From NCBI GenBank assembly GCA_001599595.1, contig BCHH01000003.1, positions 4,027,224 to 4,091,223 on the forward strand: a stretch of DNA of 64,000 nucleotides, written 5' to 3'. The stretch's first letter is position 1. The number at the start of each line of letters is the position of its first letter. The notes under the pieces are model-generated. The model was not told the DNA's origin. It did no database searches and was given only the letters and a program-made list of their open reading frames with translations. This DNA comes from Beverwykella pulmonaria (lineage: Eukaryota; Ascomycota; Dothideomycetes; Pleosporales; Melanommataceae). The position numbers were made by a program, and so were the translations under genes. This document shows, piece by piece, positions 32,565-42,322 of this stretch.

Positions 32565-33959
32565 TCACGGAACCTCATCCGACTCCTCCTGCCCACCCAA
32601 TAACTCGGCCCTCTCTCCCCTCCTATGTCCCGCCTCCCTCCAAAACGGCCTCTCCCTCCACTCCTCCGTCCTTCTCACAACCTCGAACCCCCAATGCCAC
32701 GCCAGTCCCGCCAAAAACCCCACCGCATCATTCTTAAACGTCAGCAGCGCGGCAACAGTAACCAGCATAACCATCCACCTCTCTTTCTTCTCCCTCCCAT
32801 CCAACTCCTTCACCCTCTTCCCATCCCAACTCTGCATGTGATCCAGGACGCGCAGATCCCGCGCATCCGTGTTCACGCTCTCGCCTACTTTGGCCAGCTC
32901 GACCCCTGCAGCGAGGACGAGGATGCCGAGGAGGGACTTTGGGATCCCGGATAGGATGCTAAGGATCGGGGCGGGGCTCCAGAGCGCCACGATACCGAGG
33001 AGGAATTTGATGGTGCCGAGGACGATGATACTAGACCCGCTACGCGCGCCGAAGCGGTATTGCCCGGCTAGCCCGCCCGAGCCGTGGCATGCAGGCATGG
33101 CGCCCAACCAGCATCCTATGAGATTGATGAGGGCCACGGAGACCCCAAGCTCGGTCACTGTGGGGGCGGGGGGGTAGGGCGGGGAGGGAAGGAGGTCCGA
33201 GGCGAGCGCAGAAGCGGCGATGACCGAGTTGAGGAGTGTGAGCGGGAGTTGGCCCAGGGACGCGGTGGTGGTCGCGATGTAGAAGTCGTGTCCTGAAGGT
33301 CGCACAATGGGGATGGCAGGGCCGGAGGAGGGTGCTGAGGCATTCCTGTGCGGGGAGAGGAGAGAGAGCAGGATGCCAAGAGCGAAGATGAGGATGGCGT
33401 AGGGGAGTTTAGGGTATGCGAGCGTGAAGAGCAGGAGGACTGCTGCGCCGATGGCCCAGATGAGATTATCCCCCCACCAGGGGCCAGTCCAGTCCAGAGG
33501 GGCGAGCATCTTGGTTCCTGCGCTCAGACATAGCGAGAGGCCGGCTCCGACTTGGATGCCTTTGACGACGGGAACGGGCGTAACTCGATTCGCCCAATTT
33601 ATCAATCCGGTGATGCTGAAGATGCCGACCAAGCTCGCCACGACCAACCCCGCCGCCGCATTCTCTTCGAGTGTAAACTTCCGCGCGATCGCCACTGCAG
33701 CGATGGCTTTCATCGGCTGCACTGGAAGGGGGATTCCGAACGCGGCTCCCGTGAAAATGTTCGCCGCGCCGGTAAACAGAAGTGTCGACGGGAGGGAAAT
33801 CGATCCAGTGAGCACTAGAGCCGTCATGAGCGGCAGTAGCGTGCCTAGATCTCCCAGGGAACCCGACAACTCTGCAAGAGGCGATACCGTTAAGGTTTCG
33901 ACATTGTGTTTGTGCATCCGGCGGAGCCGCAAGAAGGGATTTGCGATTCTCGACGACAT
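32565..33959 (-). CDS. Molybdate transporter, MOT1 family
   Basis: Intronless, ATG 33959, 464 residues. It has about ten hydrophobic helices and the two MOT1 signatures: PLAELSGSLGDLGTLLPL near residue 27 and MPACHGSGGLAGQYRFGARS near residue 285. The segments FGIPLPVQPMKAIAAVAIA and TPVPVVKGIQVGAGL are also family hallmarks. MOT1 proteins are SulP-related high-affinity molybdate importers of algae, plants and fungi, lacking the STAS domain, and feed molybdenum-cofactor synthesis. The C-terminus is short and charged (EEWRERPFW, RRGERAELLGG). It is convergent with SPB4. Molybdate rather than sulfate specificity is inferred from the family. Confidence 0.92.
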   Translation of the reverse strand: MSSRIANPFLRLRRMHKHNVETLTVSPLAELSGSLGDLGTLLPLMTALVLTGSISLPSTLLFTGAANIFTGAAFGIPLPVQPMKAIAAVAIARKFTLEENAAAGLVVASLVGIFSITGLINWANRVTPVPVVKGIQVGAGLSLCLSAGTKMLAPLDWTGPWWGDNLIWAIGAAVLLLFTLAYPKLPYAILIFALGILLSLLSPHRNASAPSSGPAIPIVRPSGHDFYIATTTASLGQLPLTLLNSVIAASALASDLLPSPPYPPAPTVTELGVSVALINLIGCWLGAMPACHGSGGLAGQYRFGARSGSSIIVLGTIKFLLGIVALWSPAPILSILSGIPKSLLGILVLAAGVELAKVGESVNTDARDLRVLDHMQSWDGKRVKELDGREKKERWMVMLVTVAALLTFKNDAVGFLAGLAWHWGFEVVRRTEEWRERPFWREAGHRRGERAELLGGQEESDEVP

Positions 33960-34838
33960 ACCGAAGAATGATGGTATGAATAGTTGAAGAATAATGGAAA
34001 GCCGGCCAGAATGCAGAAGGTGTCTTAGGACCTAGGAAACGGGCATCATGATCTGATAACACACTGTCGTCGTCCAAAGCGGGAGGGTCTGTGGTCCGCA
34101 GAAACATTAAGCTTTCAGCCGCGCGCACGTGCGTGCGTCACTAGGTCGATCCTCGTGGACGGCTCGCCAGCGCCGGAATCTGCCGCGCGCAGACCAGGAT
34201 AGGAATAGTGGAGGGAATACGAACCCGAAGTTAGTCCTGAGGGGTGAATGCTAGCGAATAGATTAATAAAATGTGCGGAGAGGGTTGGCCAACGGCGCTG
34301 GTGCGTTCTACGATCCAGCCGATCCAGTTGTCGACGGCGTTTCACATGTTTGCCTGTTTAGGCAGGTTCGGCTGTGGGTACGGTAACTCTCCTTCTAACG
34401 GTTGGAGGCGAGTCAACATCTAGAAGACTTCAACGGCATGGTAGAAAGTGGGCTCTCGGCCTCTGTAACTCTTGAAGGTATGCAAATGATCAACACCAAG
34501 TGTGAGCAACGGGTTGATGGAATTGGATGGCAGTCGGGCACTGTCGACCACCAACCTTTAGACCTCACTACGGTAGAGTGTCTTTGTCATCGCAGCATTA
34601 TTTCTCTATTCATGCGTCATATTTCGAAAGTCTTTTATGCTTTTCATCACGTTTCTTCGGACATGCTCGTTGAATAGGGTTTTTTGGCAGTTTCTAGCCG
34701 TACTTCTGCATTTATCCGTTCTCCTTCCATCTCTTCACTATATTGCAACCAGATCAGCCAGGTGTCCCCAAGAAATCTTGCTTGAATCTCAAAACCTCAT
34801 CCGTGCAAAGAGATCTATGCCAATGGAATCTTGACTAT
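33960..34838. other. Intergenic
   Basis: Promoter of the MOT1 gene and 3' flank of the RING gene. No conserved frame, RNA gene or repeat seen. Confidence 0.5.
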
Positions 34839-36428
34839 CTAAATTGGTACCAAAGCTACTAACACCTTGTAGGCGAATTGCGCATACCCATTTTGGCCCA
34901 ACACATATGTCTCAATGAGGTTCCCGATGATGATCCCGGCCACGAACGCGACGGCAATCTCCCGATGGCACTTCCCCAACTCACGGACCAGAGCCTTTGT
35001 ACTCATAGCACCGTGAGTCGGCCGAATCCGCCTCATTCTCGCCTCCTCACTTTCGGGGTCCTCAGGTGTTTCAGTCACACACGCCTCCTCCTCCCCACCT
35101 TCCTCATCGAGCACCGGAAGCAGATATCCATCCAAATCCTTCACCATCAGCACGCTCCTACATAACGGACAAGTATTCGCGCTATCCTGGCCCGAAGAAA
35201 GCCAGGTCACGATGCACCTGTTACAGAAGACATGGTTATCACAGCCCTTGATGCCTTTGATCTGCATCGGTGTGCGCTCCATATTCTTGAAGATATAGGG
35301 ATCGTGGCAGATGGGGCAGTTGGGTTCAGGAGGGTATGAAGAAGAAGAAGCGAGGGCGAGAGGAATGAGGTGGTGCATGCTCCACATGAGAAGCGCGCGG
35401 GCGGCGGGAGACTCGATGCCGTCGTGGCCGTACTCGATTTGGTCCTCGTCTTCGTCGGCAAGGCTGTCACCTAAGCTGAAGTGCGCTGGGAATTCAGCAT
35501 CTGTGGATGCATATATGTTTTCAAAAGTTCCACCAAGACCGCCATCCACAACTCTATCGAAGGCGTGGCGGAAACGGTTGTCTAGAATTGTATCCATGGT
35601 CGTTGCAAGATTCATCCCGGCAGCCCAATCGATCTCGTTGTCGAGAAGTTCTTGGGGTTCTGATCGAAGGGTCTGAACAGCGTCATGGCTCATCCTTCCG
35701 AATCTGAACGGGCTAGCTGATCCATGGACCACAGCCCCGACGGCTATTTCGTCGTCGTCGCTACCTTCCGAGGTATCAACGAAGTTGACCATTTCGCCAG
35801 CCTCATCGTTGATGCGAGCCCCCCGAGCATCTATTCTCGTATGCCGATTGACTTCGTCGTTGCGAAGGTGCTGTGCTTCTGATCTGAGGGCTTCAGCAAT
35901 ATGTGGATCGATGATTTCACCCATGGTTCCGAAGGGGTGGGCGTCGTCGTTAGTAGTATTTTCGTTCATGGCTTCAGAGGTTGGAATTTCGACTCCGTAA
36001 GTGTTTTCGTTCACGCGTGCGAAATGGTAAAAGATCTCGTTGCCAGCATGGCTGTTTACGCTGCCAGCAGTAGCGCCCTGAAAGATGAACATATCGCTAA
36101 GAGGCTCTTGAGGAATTTCGTCGACCCGGGTTTCGATGCCACCGGAGTTCCCGTTCGCCTCCTCAGTAGCATCTTCCTCATCAATCATGAAAGGATCTTC
36201 GTAGCACTCTCCAGGAGCATTAGTGGTAGCGGCCATGTTCTTAGAAACATCCTCTTCACGAAGGATTTGTGCCGCCGATGTACGGTTCAGAGCCTCAGCA
36301 ATGCGATAGTCGGGTTCTTCAAGCGTGGTCTGAAAGGGTGAAAGCCGATTATTAGCAAAGTTTCTGTCAGTATTCTCGCTATGCCGCGCAGTAACAGTCG
36401 AGCGAAGAGCGTGATCCCAATTGAACAT
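34839..36428 (-). CDS. RING-finger protein with internal repeats and a C-terminal hydrophobic segment
   Basis: Intronless, ATG 36428, 529 residues. The RING (371-423) is C3HC4: CPIC, then GCDNHVFCNRCI and CPLC, with an 18-residue insertion between the first two Cys pairs. It would bind two zinc ions and suggests ubiquitin-ligase activity (inference). The N-terminal half is acidic and holds four degenerate repeats of an ALRSE/Q..L motif near residues 5, 45, 179 and 253. The C-terminus has VAVAFVAGIIIGNLIE-like hydrophobic text (about 490-505), possibly a membrane anchor. I do not recognise the subfamily. A reverse-strand frame upstream (36437-36906) may be leader or an extra exon. Confidence 0.75.
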   Translation of the reverse strand: MFNWDHALRSTVTARHSENTDRNFANNRLSPFQTTLEEPDYRIAEALNRTSAAQILREEDVSKNMAATTNAPGECYEDPFMIDEEDATEEANGNSGGIETRVDEIPQEPLSDMFIFQGATAGSVNSHAGNEIFYHFARVNENTYGVEIPTSEAMNENTTNDDAHPFGTMGEIIDPHIAEALRSEAQHLRNDEVNRHTRIDARGARINDEAGEMVNFVDTSEGSDDDEIAVGAVVHGSASPFRFGRMSHDAVQTLRSEPQELLDNEIDWAAGMNLATTMDTILDNRFRHAFDRVVDGGLGGTFENIYASTDAEFPAHFSLGDSLADEDEDQIEYGHDGIESPAARALLMWSMHHLIPLALASSSSYPPEPNCPICHDPYIFKNMERTPMQIKGIKGCDNHVFCNRCIVTWLSSGQDSANTCPLCRSVLMVKDLDGYLLPVLDEEGGEEEACVTETPEDPESEEARMRRIRPTHGAMSTKALVRELGKCHREIAVAFVAGIIIGNLIETYVLGQNGYAQFAYKVLVALVPI

Positions 36429-37655
36429 ATTCTGGAATCGAGGATTGCTTAGCCCTGGGTAGGGTTGGAGCGAAATGGGTAGTCTCGATTAGAAAAAGGT
36501 ATGGGGTGGGGGGAATAGGTAACTCTGTAGTGGTGTCGGAATGAGGAGCGTTGTCCCGGCTAACGAAATTCGGGGTCCAGGGTATGATAGGCTTTGCGAA
36601 CCTAGCGAACACCGATTGCAGATCTCCAGTTGCGGCATGTCGAGATGGTTGCGGGTTGCTGATTTCGTCCATGGCGGCGCGAATCATAGCGACACCGTGG
36701 TGGCTGAGGTTGAGATCTGCATCAGCGCATTTTACCAAGTTCTGGGTGGAGATCATTCGGTACATCTTAGACATTGCTGGCTCGTGGGAGTGAGTGCTTG
36801 GTTGTGCTGACAGTGTTGTGTTGTCTTCTACGTTCCCCAAAAAAGAGGGGGTATCTATCATGCAGATGCAGTTCTGGCATTGTGCTAGAAAAATCACATC
36901 AGACAAGTCGGCTCAGCAGAGGTCTTGACAGTTGGCTGACAGCGTCGTAGGTGGTACAGATTGAGTCTGAGATTAAACTCTGCAAGGTCGTGGGTAAGAG
37001 GCGGAGGCGGAGGCGTAAATTAAAGTTGAAAGGTAAAGGTGAGTTTTGGAAGATAGAGGATAGTAGTCTGACAAACTCACAAGCAAATATTCTACCGGTA
37101 TTTAGTAGATAGTGGTAGTGAATAAGCGCGTATCAAACCTTAATCTCGAAATCTATGATGCTCAATTCGGGTAATCTTTCCTTGAACGGCTCTACTTTCA
37201 ACAAGTAAGTGTCGAACTAGTGTCCAGTCATTTCACTTCAAAAACGGCTACTAATGTGGGTCTTCTCCCTTGAATGTCAGGCTGCCGCGTTCAGCTAATA
37301 AGCATACAATATTCTCTCGCAGGGACGACAAAGCAAGACTCTAATAATTTAGCATGTAATGGTTACTAACAATGTTACTAGACTCGAAAACGTACAAAAT
37401 GTAAACTTTCGTGCTCCCAACTTATTTTGATTTGAAGATATGTTGTGTTTGCGGGATGGCTTTTGAATCCTGCGTGTTATTGAAACTTTAGCCGAGTGGT
37501 GAAGGCGCTACCTTTACCATATTCTGCTAACACAATTTTCATCGCTCTATACCACACAAATAGACATCCTCCTGTTATAAGTTCGGTCGATTTCCCTTGC
37601 TCAAATCTCCGACGCAAACTAACACACAGACGAAGACAGAACTGATACCACCAAA
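36429..37655. other. Intergenic with a tRNA-like A box
   Basis: No convincing gene. TAGCCGAGTGGT at 37489-37500 fits the Pol III A-box consensus and is followed by GAAGGCGC as in tRNA-Ser/Leu. The 3' half is not a recognisable tRNA, so only a relic can be claimed. Confidence 0.35.
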
Positions 37656-38088
37656 ATGGGACTCTTACGCCCAGAACCTAGCCACCCATCCCGAGATCCG
37701 CGCAATATGGTTCCCCGCGTCCCTCAGCCTATTTGCCGCTGGAACGATGGGAGGTTGTGTATTCTGTCGACGGCTGAGCTCATCCGCGGCTGCCCAGACC
37801 TACGCCATCTGGACTTACGCCATCTGGACCCACGCCATCGAGTTCCCAAAGTCCCCACGCCTATTCGTAACCCTAAAGATCGCCGGATCTAAATCCGAAC
37901 CGCAAGCCTATGGTCCTTATCTTGCTGCGCTTGAGACCTCCGGACCTGGACCTGCAGTGTTTCGCTTCGCTCCCTGACTTGGGGCTCTGTGCCCAGGCGG
38001 GCGAGATTCCGCATTTCGCTTCGGCAAATCTTGAACCAGACGGTTCAGCACAGAGGCATTGGATAGAATTCGCCATCCCGCTCGTGAT
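37656..38088. other. Unassigned region with short forward open frames
   Basis: Two overlapping forward frames (to 37892 and 37977) pass through a short tandem repeat. Neither resembles a known family. I would not call a gene. Confidence 0.3.
37801..37840 (+). repeat. 15-base tandem repeat, about 2.6 copies
   Basis: TACGCCATCTGGACT, TACGCCATCTGGACC and CACGCCATCG follow one another. In one frame they encode YAIWT-YAIWT-HAI. Confidence 0.85.
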
Positions 38089-38656
38089 CTAGTTCCGTAG
38101 GCAATGATAGTTGAACATGTGGCCCCGACAACCGTTGCAGTTGAAGATGAGCATTGGGGTGTGTGTTTCGTTGTAGGGCTTGTGGCAGGTAGCGTATATG
38201 GTGCCCTAGGTGGGGTATGAGGGATGTGTTGGAAGCACGGTGCGGATGTGAATGCCGATGAAGTCGGTCAAACACAGCGAGGGATTGGGACGTGTGGAAG
38301 AAAGGGCAGTAAGGACCCTCGCAACCTTATTGGCATGGGAGACTGGTGTGGCATTTGGGAGGAAGGCGTCCGTCACTCGTTCACGCAGAGCTAGGTCGCG
38401 GCGATCCAGGAAATGATTGCGTGGGAAAGCCTTCTTCTACTCGAATACGGTCGAGCTTGCTGTCGCCGATACTTGCAACGCTGTTCGGATATCGAGCCCC
38501 CACTGCTACCCGCTCCTCATTCCTTGCATCTTCTTGATCGTCATAATCGCTATCGAGCGGTGGCCGGATCCAATAGCTTGAGCCCAGAACGGTGGTATAC
38601 TGGGTACGTAATGGCCAGCCGTGTTTGACCGAGTCTGCCCCCAGGATACGTTCCAT
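38089..38656 (-). pseudogene. Degraded gene ending in a zinc-binding-like motif
   Basis: Reverse strand. From ATG 38656 a frame reads MERILGADSVKHGWPL and on to about 38400. The text then continues one frame over with HFLDRRDLALRERVTDAF, LPNATPVSHANKVARVL and CLTDFIGIHIRT. An in-frame TAG at 38206-38208 interrupts it, after which it reads GTIYATCHKPYNETHTP and FNCNGCRGHMFNYHC before TAG at 38089. The final part has paired Cys/His like a small treble-clef zinc site. Either short unseen introns or a frameshift plus nonsense change explain the breaks; the gap around the TAG is too short for a normal intron. Family not recognised. Confidence 0.35.
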
Positions 38657-39019
38657 GTGTCATTTTGTCTGCCATTAGAAACCTCGGTTGGGAGTTGTTG
38701 CGTTCGGCTGAGTGTGCAGAAGTTGATCCTTATCGCGGTGTTGTTGTTCGGTTGTGGTGCACTTTAATTTTGTATTGGTAGGAAAGAAGTGCCGCGCTGG
38801 TATAGGTCGTCGGCGCTAGTTTGATAGTGCCCGTAGCACTTAGACTCTGCAACCTATGATGTACTAGCTCCGTGTTGAATCTAGGCGTTGCTTCTAAGCC
38901 ATGTTCCTGGGCGGTCAGTGAATTCAATCAAGTGGACAGCAAATACAAAAGTTCTCAAAGGCAAAAAGCGTTCCTTAAAAATATGTACATCAAACGAGCG
39001 ATTATGTGAATCGTCTTTC
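38657..39019. other. Intergenic
   Basis: 0.36 kb, AT-rich. Nothing seen. Confidence 0.5.
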
Positions 39020-40197
39020 TCAAACAGACTTTAAGTATTTCGCGATCGATGCCGCCGTGGCGTTATGCACCGGGAACGTAGGATGTAGATCATTAAGCCA
39101 AAAGTACTCGTTGACAGCATATAGGCAAGAAGGGTCAACAGTATACCAAGTCGGCGTCCCACTACTTCATCGTTAGCCAATTCGAATCAAAGTGAAAAGT
39201 AAAAGAGGAAGCATACTTCGCATACGCCGCACAGAAACCTGTAGTATTCTTCAACCCCTTCGTCTGCTCAAAGCTCGCGGGGTTCTTAATCACCGCATCG
39301 AACACCGCATGCGTATCATGCACAAACATGCTCACAGTCTCATTTTTCGTGCTTTTGAACTTGGTCGTCAGATCTGTCAATCGCTTGTTCCAGTCCAGAA
39401 TCGCGATTCCCTCGTTCTCAATGGACCAGTTTCCGTTCGCCAGCGTTAGTGGCGCGAGGTTGATTGGCGGCACTGATAAAAATAAGAAGTTTCGCGCTCC
39501 AGTGTCGTAAACTTGTGTGAGAAGTCTCTCATATTCTGCGAATATGAGATCGGAGAGTGTAGCGTTGGCGAGCCACCAGCTGTTTCCCACGTCGTTGATG
39601 CCGATAAAAAAGGCGAAAAGGGAAGATGAGGATGTCCAGGATACAGACCGCGTGGCCGGGCCGTATGTCGGGAGGTACAGATCCTGCACTTGGTTTTTAA
39701 GGGAGAGGACGGTCGGTGCATAGGGGGTTACGAGGGCAGAGTCGACGGTCGCGCCACCGTAGGCCATGTTGTAAGTCTGGAGGTAGCTGGCGTTGTAGGT
39801 GTAGGTTAGGAAGTCGACCCAGTTGGGGCCGCTGGTGGGAGTTAGAAGCGTTATGAGAGGTTGATGAGAGGATTTAGTACTTCGATGATGTCCATCCCCT
39901 TAAGAACTGTCAGTGGTGTCTTCTCCAACAATATTGTTACACTCACGGATATGATGGATTGCCCATGGGGTTTGCTGGGTTGGGTTGCGTGCCCTTCACG
40001 TCAAAGCCCGTCTGCGTATAACTGTCGCCGCTTCAAGTATCATTAGCATCACAGAACGTGAAGTGTATTTTCGTGCGCGATACTCACAACACAAACAGAT
40101 GCTTGACGTTCTTCCATCCCGACCAAGTGGACCTCGGGCGAGAAGGCGCTGCTAAAGTCACAGCCGCCAACGCAAGAACAACTGTAATTGACCTCAT
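39020..40197 (-). CDS. Secreted GDSL esterase / carbohydrate esterase family 16-like
   Basis: ATG 40197; exons 40088-40197, 39947-40030, 39881-39898 (18 nt), 39217-39831 and 39020-39161; introns 48-57 nt; 322 residues. Residues 1-17 are a signal peptide (TVVLALAAVTLAAPS). Catalytic blocks: I FVFGDSYTQTG (Ser nucleophile), then NPSYPGWTSSNGPNWVDF, III FFIGINDVGN (Asn), and V WLNDLHPTFPVH with the Asp-x-x-His pair. This is the layout of fungal CE16 acetyl esterases, which remove acetyl groups from hemicellulose oligomers; substrate is inference. Several N-glycosylation sites are present. The fourth intron ends in AAGTAG, so two acceptors three bases apart are possible (Asn-Gly or Asn-Ser-Gly). 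Confidence 0.88.
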
Positions 40198-42322
40198 CTT
40201 GACAAATAGGAAGCAAAAAAGAGCACAAGAAAGGACACTTCTACTAGAATGAAAAGAAAATGGACTTTATAAGTAGCCATCGCAAAAAACTGGAGTTCTA
40301 AAGCCGTCCCGGGATCACGGAAACAAGCCGGCGGAACCAGGTAATTTATATTAAATTGATGGTGTCACTTAATATGCAGTTTCGTTCCAGAAATTGATAG
40401 CTCGCTGCTAGGTGATTGAGTCCCTTAATAAGGAGACTGAAAATCGTCTTTCCACGTCCGCGTGGTATGGCATGGTGGCCATAGTGCTGCGGGGATGGAT
40501 GTGCTTGCGATCTGGCGGCATTTTTGGCTCCGTGCTGAAAAGGGGAACGCGTCAACGAGATCCTTGGTACTTGGTTATTTGTGGGAGGGAAATTAATCCG
40601 CAAACTTTCCTGGGCGTAGTTCAAATGTCGACGGGGAGATGTGATGAGGTTGGAGATTTCGAGGTGCTGATATCTAGAGCCGATACGCTAGGCTTTGTGA
40701 GGTTAGGCTTGTCAACGCTGGCAGGGCACTTCCACCCTACATGAAGTAAAACCTGTAGACATCCTGTGAGATGTTTAGCCAGCCTACTAATATCTGAAAA
40801 TGATCTGGGCTAAGAGTCAAATACTAATATCGACCTGCTGACATGAGGGATTCACATTGTGTAGACGTCGAAAGAACAGCGACATTGGGCTGAAGCGGTG
40901 TAGTGGATATGCCGGAGTGGATGAAATGTTCTCACTGAAGACTCGTAGCAGTATGATATGAGCTTGGATCCTATTCCCATACTGATGAGAAAGTTCGCTC
41001 TCTTGAGGCCTACCTGCTAGCGTCTAGAAGTCAACTTAAGATGATCGTATACGGTATTTTTTAGTCGATCATCTCTGTACAGGAAGAGAATAATGAAAAG
41101 TAGAATTGAAAACGAGGGACGGGAATCGAAGACGGTAGAGAAATTTGTGGTGATGTTTCGTGACACGTTATGTTGCTTGACAGGAGTACGCTTGCACAGC
41201 ACGATACACAATGTGCACAACAAGTTGAAAATTGTTTGAAGGAAGGAAGCTTTAGCTTCTCACATGTCTCGACGGGGACACTCGTCTACTTTGTGTGCGC
41301 TTCCTTCGGCAAGGAAGGTTGTACGAAGGAGCCTGACTGATGGGTACGAATGTGCCTAGGCGTGCCGCCAGAAAGTAATCATGCGGCTGAACTACACGAC
41401 ATCCGGTCAGGGTAGGATTTTAGCTCTTTATTCTTTGCCAAGAATAGTTTAGTTAGACCTCTTTAGCACTAAATTGGAGAGCTTACCTGTCGAACCATAC
41501 GCCCTGAAGCTAGCGTAGTCAAATCATCAACTACTGTCACCAGGTCCATGAGCAAGAAAATGGCGTTCCAAGTGACGATGTGTGATCAGCCACCAGCGGA
41601 TGGGCCGGACTGTGGAAAGCTTGAAACAATGTTGGCCGAGGCAAGGGAACCAAGTCGTCGGGAACGTCATCCCTCTGGGGGACATGTTGGCGTTCTGGGA
41701 CAGAATATTCGAAGGCTGGAGAGGGAAGCCAGTACATTTAGGGGGCTCATCCCAGGCTCTTGAAGCTAGCGATGGTAGAGGAAAGAGTAGCATGAAGAAG
41801 GATGATGTGAGAAGCCCGGAGAGTGCGCAGAGTGGCTGTAACTCTGCAGGTAAGGCTGAACTGCAGGCATCACAGTTGCGATGCTCCTCCTAGCCAAAAG
41901 TACAAAAGCACCGCCAGCCAAGGTGCCGCCAGGCATCTAGTCCTTGTTGCTCGCAAGCTTCGCTTTCTACTCCTCTGTGATTCACTCCGCCGTAAACGCC
42001 GCGGTGTTGCGCTACTCTTGTCGCCTTCGGCCGTACTGCACACCGACGACGCTGCAGGAGCGCCGCTCGCGACATCAGCAGCAGGATTCGCTCCCGAGTT
42101 GGCGCACAGCGTGTCCTGGCTGTATTCTTGCTCCCGCTCCATATTATTTGACGTGGACGCCGACGAGAAGGTGCTCTGGGAACGCGGTCGTCCACATACT
42201 TTGGTGCCTCTACTCGCTACGCGTCCCCGTATTTCAGGCACCAAGCCCCACCAAAGAAAACCACACCGCATCGCAATCGCTGTCCCCCACCTGCAAAAGA
42301 GCAGTCGCTGCAGCTCGCCGCC
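40198..42322. other. Intergenic, 2.1 kb, divergent promoters
   Basis: Lies between the esterase and the oxysterol-binding protein gene. Several open frames near 41.5-42.3 kb overlap each other without family features. I see no RNA gene or repeat. Confidence 0.45.

Noticed and set aside
36437..36906. Reverse-strand open frame just upstream of the RING gene
   Set aside because: It is protein-like in places but no donor/acceptor pair joins it to the RING frame; left as probable leader.
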